Below are positions 5,851 to 9,950 of a stretch of 9,950 nt of DNA, piece by piece; position 1 is the first letter of the stretch; the number at the start of each line of letters is the position of its first letter. The translations under genes and the position numbers were made by a program. This DNA is from Gemmatimonadota bacterium (GTDB lineage Bacteria; Gemmatimonadota; Gemmatimonadetes; Longimicrobiales; Longimicrobiaceae), in assembly GCA_019348475.1 (NCBI GenBank), contig JAHWJJ010000131.1, positions 1 to 9,950 on the forward strand. Reading direction: 5' to 3'. The notes below the pieces were generated by a model. That model did no database searches, was not told the origin of the DNA, and saw nothing but the letters and a program-made list of their open reading frames with translations.

Positions 5851-6513
5851 TTGAGGCTGGACGGAGACCTGGAGATCGAGCTGTGCGGCGAGCGGCTGGT
5901 GCTGCTGCCGGAGCGCGCGGCGTATCGCCCGGCGGACCGGTCGCTGCTGGTGGCGGACCCGCACTTCGGCAAGGCGGCGGCGTTCCGCGCGCATGGCTTT
6001 GCCGTGCCGGGCGGGACGACGGGGGAGACGCTGGCGCGCCTGGCCCGCGCCACGGAGCGGACGGGCGCGGAGTCCATCGTCTTTCTGGGCGACTTTCTCC
6101 ATGCGAAGGCCGGGCGCGCGGCAAAGACGCTGGACGCGCTGCTCGCGTGGCGCGCGGCCCATCCGCGCCTGGCGCTTACGCTGGTGCGCGGCAACCACGA
6201 CGCGCACGCGGGGGATCCGCCGGAGGAGCTGCGGATCGCGTGCGTGGACGGGCCGCTGCAGGCACAGCCGTTCGCGTACGCGCACCATCCGCAGCCGGCG
6301 CCCGCGTGCTACGTGCTGGCCGGGCACGTGCACCCCTCGGTCACGCTGCGCGGCGCGGGGCGGCAGCGGCAGCGGCTGCCCTGTTTTCACCTGGGGCCGC
6401 GCGTGGGCATTCTCCCCGCGTTCGGGGAGTTCACGGGAACGGCGGACGTTCCGGTGGCGCCGGGGGACCGCGTGTACGTGGTGGCCGGCGGCCAGGTGGT
6501 GCCCGCTGGCTGA
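5851..6513 (+). CDS. pdeM: PdeM-type metallophosphoesterase, ligase-associated DNA repair endonuclease
   Basis: A 220-residue calcineurin-like phosphoesterase. Metal-site motifs in order: VADPHFGK (34-41; Asp36, His38), FLGDFLHAKAGR (78-89; Asp81), RGNHD (113-117; Asn115, His116), a His pair at 145-146, and AGHVHP (157-162; His159, His161). The LLPERA...LLVAD start and FGKAAAFRA...VPGGTT segment are typical of the ligase-associated branch. Relatives are Mn-dependent nucleases on single-stranded DNA, encoded beside the Lhr-type helicase, exonuclease and ligase. Only the helicase is nearby here (2572-5067). The start is uncertain because no ATG lies near the family start. TTG 5851 has GGTGAG six bases upstream. 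GTG 5824 would add nine residues. The ATG at 5683 is excluded because that frame would have to be translated through the terminator at 5790-5820 and adds sequence unlike the family. No signal peptide; cytoplasmic. Confidence 0.9.
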   Translation: MRLDGDLEIELCGERLVLLPERAAYRPADRSLLVADPHFGKAAAFRAHGFAVPGGTTGETLARLARATERTGAESIVFLGDFLHAKAGRAAKTLDALLAWRAAHPRLALTLVRGNHDAHAGDPPEELRIACVDGPLQAQPFAYAHHPQPAPACYVLAGHVHPSVTLRGAGRQRQRLPCFHLGPRVGILPAFGEFTGTADVPVAPGDRVYVVAGGQVVPAG

Positions 6514-6597
6514 TCCGCGGCACGTGCGGTGCATCTTCCCGGCGCGCAATTGTTTAGCGGACGCCTACAGGAGGCCTGGGTGCAGGAGATTCCCTTG

Positions 6598-7581
6598 ATG
6601 CGGGCCGGCATGCTGCTGATGGCGGCCACCGCCCTCATCGGCGGGCTCACGATGGTCATCATTCCGCGCGACCCCGACGGCGACCGGGACGCGCGGCGCG
6701 GCGACGGCGTGGAGCAGAGCCTGGCGGCCGTGCCCGCCGCCGCCGCGCCGGCCGATACGGCCGCGCGGGCCGCGTCGTTCGCCTGCCGCGTGGACACGTC
6801 GGGCGTCGCGCTCCCCGGCGCCGTGCACGAGTCCAGCGGCCTGGCGCTCAGCGGCGGCGGCGACGCCCTGTGGACGCACAACGACTCCGGCGAGCCGCGG
6901 CTGCACCTGGTGGGCGCGGACGGCACGGCGCGCGGCCAGGTGCGCGTGGCCGGCGCCACGGTTACGGATTGGGAAGACGTGTCCGCCGGCCCCTGCCCCG
7001 GCGGCGGGCGCTGCCTGTACGTGGCCGACATCGGCGACAACCAGGCGTCGCGCCCGGGGATCGCCATCTACCGCGTCCCCGAGCCCGGCCCCGGCGACGC
7101 GCAGACCCGCCCCGCCGACGCGCTGCTGGCCGAGTACCCCGACGGCCCGCACGACGCCGAGGCCATGTTCGTGCTCCCCGACGGCGGCGTGCACGTGGTC
7201 ACCAAGGGCGAAACCGGCCACGTCGCGGTGTACCGCCTGCCGCGCACAGCCCGCCCCGGCACCCGGGCGACGCTGGAGCGCGTGGCGGAGCTGCGCACGG
7301 GGAACGTGCCGCGCCGCGAGCGCGTCACGGGTGCGGCGGCGGCGCCGGACGGGCAGTGGATCGTGCTGCGGACGCTGGACGCGCTCTCCTTTTACCGCGC
7401 CGGCGACCTGGCCACCGGCCGCCTGGCCCAGCCCCTCACGTACGACCTGAAGCCGCTGGACGAAAAGCAGGGCGAGGGCGTGGAGTTCGGCCCCGGCGGG
7501 ACCGTGTTCCTGAGCAGCGAAGGAGGGAAGAAGGAAAACCCCGCCACCCTGGCCCGCCTCACCTGCACGCTGCCGGGCTGA
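6598..7581 (+). CDS. Exported or membrane-anchored beta-propeller-like protein of unknown function
   Basis: A 327-residue protein. Residues 1-22 (MRAGMLLMAATALIGGLTMV) form a signal peptide or signal anchor, followed by a polar Ala/Pro linker to about 60. The body then shows repeated short strand patterns and conserved-looking motifs: HESSGLAL (77-84), LWTHNDSG (91-98), VTDWEDV (122-128), LYVADIGDN (140-148), EYPDGPHDAEAM (179-190), GEGVEFGPGG (292-301). I recall the ESSG / HNDSG / DWED / DIGDN series from a family of uncharacterised bacterial proteins with a propeller fold; the function is not known. Four cysteines (63, 133, 139, 323) could make two disulfides, the outer pair closing the propeller. 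That would fit an extracytoplasmic site (inference). AGGAG sits nine bases before ATG 6598. A perfect AGGAGG (6569-6574) sits five bases before an in-frame GTG at 6580, an equally plausible start adding six residues. Confidence 0.82.
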   Translation: MRAGMLLMAATALIGGLTMVIIPRDPDGDRDARRGDGVEQSLAAVPAAAAPADTAARAASFACRVDTSGVALPGAVHESSGLALSGGGDALWTHNDSGEPRLHLVGADGTARGQVRVAGATVTDWEDVSAGPCPGGGRCLYVADIGDNQASRPGIAIYRVPEPGPGDAQTRPADALLAEYPDGPHDAEAMFVLPDGGVHVVTKGETGHVAVYRLPRTARPGTRATLERVAELRTGNVPRRERVTGAAAAPDGQWIVLRTLDALSFYRAGDLATGRLAQPLTYDLKPLDEKQGEGVEFGPGGTVFLSSEGGKKENPATLARLTCTLPG

Positions 7582-7702
7582 ACTTTCCGAAAAACCATTG
7601 CCCGGCAGCCGCCGTTCACGACTCTGGATGGCGGCTGATCGTACTTCATCCCGGGCATCGCCGGTCGCGCCTCCCGGTTTCTGAGCCACGGCGCCACAGC
7701 AG

Positions 7703-7731
7703 GCGCGCCAGAGGCTTCCCGGCTGGCGCGC
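7703..7731. repeat. Perfect 9-bp stem hairpin in the ackA upstream region
   Basis: GCGCGCCAG (7703-7711) pairs exactly with CTGGCGCGC (7723-7731) around an 11-base loop. It lies about 120 bases after the propeller gene stop and about 70 before ackA. There is no T-run. It may end the upstream transcript or structure the ackA leader. Confidence 0.5.
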
Positions 7732-7748
7732 GGCATCGGCGGGCGGTA

Positions 7749-7772
7749 GTCTCCGGGTTCCGTTCCGGAGAC
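7749..7772. repeat. Perfect 8-bp stem hairpin just upstream of ackA
   Basis: GTCTCCGG (7749-7756) pairs exactly with CCGGAGAC (7765-7772) around GTTCCGTT. It ends 29 bases before the ackA ATG. The near-symmetric halves could also be a dyad operator site. No T-run follows, so it is not an obvious terminator. Confidence 0.45.
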
Positions 7773-7801
7773 CGGCGCCCGCTCTGCATCCGCTGATCCT
7801 G

Positions 7802-9043
7802 ATGAACATCCTGGTCCTGAACGTCGGCTCGTCATCGCTCAAGTTCCAGCTGATCGACACCGACGAGAGCCGGTTCGCCGACAGCAGCGACCGGCGGCTG
7901 GCGCGGGGGCAGATCGAGCGCATCGGCGGCGAGGCGGTGTGGAGCTTTCGCGCGGGGGAGGGGCCATCGGTCAAGGGCTCGGCGTCGCTGCGGGACCACC
8001 GCGCCGCCATCGAGTACCTGCTGGCGTGGCTGGTGGGGGACGAGTCGGGGGTGGAGATCCACTCGCTGGCCGAGATCGCGGCGGCCGGGCACCGGGTGGT
8101 GCACGGGGGCGAGCGCTTCGTGCACTCGGTGGCGCTGGACGACGAGGTGATGCGCGGCATCGAAGAAACCATCGAGCTGGCGCCGCTGCACAACCCCGCC
8201 AACCTCAAGGGCGTGCAGGCGGTCAAGGCGGTGCTGGGCCCCGCGGTGCCGCAGGTGGCGGTGTTCGACACGGCGTTCCACCACACCCTGCCGGAGCGCG
8301 CCTTTCTCTACGCCATCCCCTATTCGCTCTACCGGCGGCACCGGGTGCGCCGCTACGGGTTCCACGGCACCTCGCACCGCTACGTGAGCCACCGGTGGCG
8401 GCAGATCACGGGCACCCCCCCGGAGCAGCAGAAGATCATCACGCTGCACCTGGGCAACGGGTGCTCGGCGTGTGCCATCCGCGGCGGCGAATCCATCGAC
8501 ACCTCCATGGGCTTTACCCCCCTGGAGGGGCTGGTGATGGGCACGCGCTCCGGCGACCTGGACCCGGCGCTGCTGGACTACATCGCGGAGAAGGAGGGGC
8601 TGTCGCTGGCGGGGGTGGAGACGCTGCTGAACAAGCAGTCGGGGCTGCTGGGGATCAGCGGCCTGACCAACGACATGCGCGAGCTGCTGGCGGAGGCGGA
8701 GGAGCACGACGACCGCCGCGCGTGGCTGGCCATCGAGATCTTCTGCTACCGGGTGCGCAAGTACATCGGGGGATACCTGGCGGCCATGGGCGGGGCCGAC
8801 GCCATCTGCTTCGCGGGCGGCATCGGCGAGAACGCGCCGGCGGTGCGGGCGATGGTCTGCGAAGACATGGAGTGGGCGGGGGTACGCCTGGACCCCTCGG
8901 CCAACCACGCCTGCAACGGCGTGGAAGCGCGCATCAGCCCCGAGGGTGCGCGTCCGGAGGTGTGGGTGATCCCCACCGACGAGGAGCTGCTGATCGCCCG
9001 CGACACCTGCCGGGTGATGAACGGGATGGAGCCGCGGTTCTGA
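7802..9043 (+). CDS. ackA: Acetate kinase
   Basis: A 413-residue acetate kinase, slightly longer than the usual roughly 400. It interconverts acetate plus ATP with acetyl phosphate plus ADP in the cytoplasm. Family signatures are complete: NVGSSSLKF (7-15), [10 protein letters not shown] (97-106; Arg98), LAPLHNPAN (126-134; His130), [11 protein letters not shown] (154-164; Asp156), [13 protein letters not shown] (183-195; His188), [11 protein letters not shown] (216-226), [23 protein letters not shown] (233-255; Arg249), [15 protein letters not shown] (280-294), [10 protein letters not shown] (337-346), [12 protein letters not shown] (391-402; the catalytic Glu is 394 or 395). All expected catalytic residues are present, so it should be active. 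The extra length is mainly in the 20-60 region and a short tail. No phosphotransacetylase (pta) or phosphoketolase gene lies next to it. No good Shine-Dalgarno sequence precedes the ATG; two hairpins lie upstream. Confidence 0.98.
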   Translation: MNILVLNVGSSSLKFQLIDTDESRFADSSDRRLARGQIERIGGEAVWSFRAGEGPSVKGSASLRDHRAAIEYLLAWLVGDESGVEIHSLAEIAAAGHRVVHGGERFVHSVALDDEVMRGIEETIELAPLHNPANLKGVQAVKAVLGPAVPQVAVFDTAFHHTLPERAFLYAIPYSLYRRHRVRRYGFHGTSHRYVSHRWRQITGTPPEQQKIITLHLGNGCSACAIRGGESIDTSMGFTPLEGLVMGTRSGDLDPALLDYIAEKEGLSLAGVETLLNKQSGLLGISGLTNDMRELLAEAEEHDDRRAWLAIEIFCYRVRKYIGGYLAAMGGADAICFAGGIGENAPAVRAMVCEDMEWAGVRLDPSANHACNGVEARISPEGARPEVWVIPTDEELLIARDTCRVMNGMEPRF

Positions 9044-9423
9044 AGCCGGCGCCCGAAAGCGCTCGCTTCACTGCCACGCTTTTCCGCGCAGTCGAAGGCA
9101 CATGATATTGGTGCGATCGGCCGGGTTGGTGCCTCTCCCCCCTGTAGCCTGGAACGGCACCGCGCGCGCATCCGACGCCGCGCCACCTGCCCGGCAGACG
9201 ACCTGGCCGTCCGTGTGGCGCTGCTCCTTTCGCGATGCGCGCCGCCCGGATGGCGAGAGGGAGCGCGCCCGTGCGGCGGTAGCGACCTGTCGCGCGCGGT
9301 GACGCTACGCCGCCGACAGCGCCATCTCGTACCGCTCCGCCGACGGTACGCGACTTCCCGCACGGTCCAGACCCGATGGGCCACACGAGGCTCGGATCTT
9401 CACGCCCGTCGACCAGCTCGCCC
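9044..9423. other. Convergent intergenic region without a recognisable gene
   Basis: This 380-base gap lies between the ends of ackA (plus) and the histidine kinase (minus). Short frames exist on both strands (for example an ATG at 9102) but their products are Arg/Pro-rich and resemble nothing I know. The notable structure is an imperfect hairpin at 9274-9315. A short AT-richer patch (ATGATATTGG, 9102-9111) is not a convincing promoter. No terminator with a T-run was seen for either gene. Confidence 0.5.
9274..9319. repeat. Imperfect hairpin between convergent ackA and the kinase gene
   Basis: CGGCGGTAGCG (9274-9284) pairs with CGCTACGCCGCCG (9303-9315) over 11 base pairs with a two-base bulge. 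CTGTCG (9287-9292) can instead pair with CGACAG (9314-9319), which overlaps the right arm, so two exclusive folds are possible. The location suggests a bidirectional transcript-end structure, but there is no T-run on either strand. Confidence 0.35.
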
Positions 9424-9950
9424 TTACACGGGCTCGTCCGTAGAAGCGGAACCAAGCCACAGCGTAAAGCACGATCCCTCGCCGTGTACGCTTTGCAGGG
9501 TCAGGTCCCCACCCATGCGCCGCGCCAGCTCGCGGCTGATGGTGAGTCCCAGCCCGGTTCCATCCCGCCTGCGTGTGAGTCCCTGCTCGGTCTGTACGAA
9601 AGCCCCGAAGACCGATTCCCGCATCTCCGGCGTGATTCCGATCCCGGTGTCCGCCACCCGCATGAACACCCACGGGCCCTCGCCTGAGAGCCGGGCTTCC
9701 GCATCGGGGTCGCGGGTGGTGCCGCAGGTGACCGTCACCCGTCCGCCCCGCTCCGTGAACTTGACCGCGTTCGCCAGGAGGTTGACGAGAATCTGGCGTA
9801 CACGATCCGGGTCGCCGACGTAGCGGTCGGTGCACCCTTCCGGATCGTCGATGATGATTCCCGCCGCGCCCGCCTGCGGCTCCACCAGGCCCACCGCCGA
9901 TGAGATCGCGACCGACGCCCTGGCGCTTACATGCTGCACGTCCATTCGCC
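9424..9950 (-). CDS. Sensor histidine kinase, C-terminal ATPase domain (5' end beyond window)
   Basis: The minus-strand frame is open from the right edge to a TAA at 9424-9426; about 175 residues are visible. Motifs, numbered from the ATG codon at 9945: N box NLLANAVKFTE (55-65), G1 VADTGIGI (97-104), F box VFGAFVQTE (112-120), G2 DGTGLGLTISRELARRMGG (128-146), and a final GSCFTLWL strand. This is a complete HATPase_c domain of the hybrid or PAS-type sensor kinase class, with ATP-binding residues intact. It lacks the phospho-acceptor helix pair, which must lie beyond the edge. The ATG at 9945 is probably internal, because the preceding codon (Arg) is open and GRMDVQ resembles the usual link between dimerisation helix and ATPase. 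The protein ends right after the ATPase domain, so no receiver domain follows. The sensed signal is unknown. It faces ackA tail to tail. Confidence 0.93.
   Translation of the reverse strand, partial: RMDVQHVSARASVAISSAVGLVEPQAGAAGIIIDDPEGCTDRYVGDPDRVRQILVNLLANAVKFTERGGRVTVTCGTTRDPDAEARLSGEGPWVFMRVADTGIGITPEMRESVFGAFVQTEQGLTRRRDGTGLGLTISRELARRMGGDLTLQSVHGEGSCFTLWLGSASTDEPV

Noticed and set aside
6565..8286. 573-codon open frame on the minus strand opposite the propeller gene and ackA
   Set aside because: It lies opposite two genes with clear motifs and signal peptide. Its product is low-complexity His/Arg/Ala sequence typical of antisense frames in GC-rich DNA.
7832..8908. 358-codon minus-strand frame inside ackA
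   Set aside because: It is fully antisense to a highly conserved enzyme, and the product is His/Gln/Arg-rich with no recognisable domain.
9305..9835. 176-codon minus-strand frame overlapping the histidine kinase
   Set aside because: The neighbouring frame contains the full N, G1, F and G2 boxes; this one is Arg/Gly-rich shadow.

Overview
The window is very GC-rich DNA with short intergenic gaps, GTG/TTG start codons in use and long shadow reading frames opposite most real genes. Protein flavour (Ala/Arg/Pro-rich, MKKK-starting small membrane proteins, a ligase-associated helicase and nuclease) suggests an environmental bacterium, perhaps Gemmatimonadota (Longimicrobium-like). That placement is an impression from composition and gene content, not a measured assignment.

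Layout, left to right. (1) 1-169, minus strand: 5' end of a secreted protein with a clean signal peptide, running off the left edge. (2) 364-837, plus: DUF4442 hotdog-fold protein, divergent from it. (3) 914-1783 and 1831-2412, plus: two membrane proteins that look paralogous at both ends (MKKK...VGD start; AY.DR...AR.R..LRR..I.V end). The second has lost the central soluble domain and the first two membrane segments, and carries a proline-rich linker with a 78-bp tandem duplication. (4) 2572-5067, plus: ligase-associated Lhr-type DEXH helicase. (5) 5173-5400: a two-TM small protein. (6) 5401-5850: about 450 bases without a gene, holding two inverted repeats, a candidate promoter and a convincing intrinsic terminator directly in front of the next gene. 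(7) 5851-6513: PdeM-type metallophosphoesterase nuclease. (8) 6598-7581: anchored or exported beta-propeller-like protein of unknown function. (9) 7802-9043: acetate kinase (ackA), with two perfect hairpins in its upstream gap. (10) 9044-9423: convergent gap with one imperfect hairpin. (11) 9424-9950, minus: C-terminal ATPase half of a sensor histidine kinase, cut by the right edge.

The best functional link is the helicase with PdeM. Together with a beta-lactamase-fold exonuclease and an ATP-dependent DNA ligase, these families form a known bacterial DNA-repair cassette. Here only two of the four members are present, and they are separated by a small membrane protein and a structured spacer. 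The other genes look like ordinary housekeeping or hypothetical neighbours without an evident common pathway. I see no CRISPR array, tRNA, rRNA, insertion sequence or integrase. The most unusual items are the paralogous membrane pair with its expanded linker, and the promoter-leader-terminator arrangement in front of pdeM, which could be an attenuator or a small-RNA gene.
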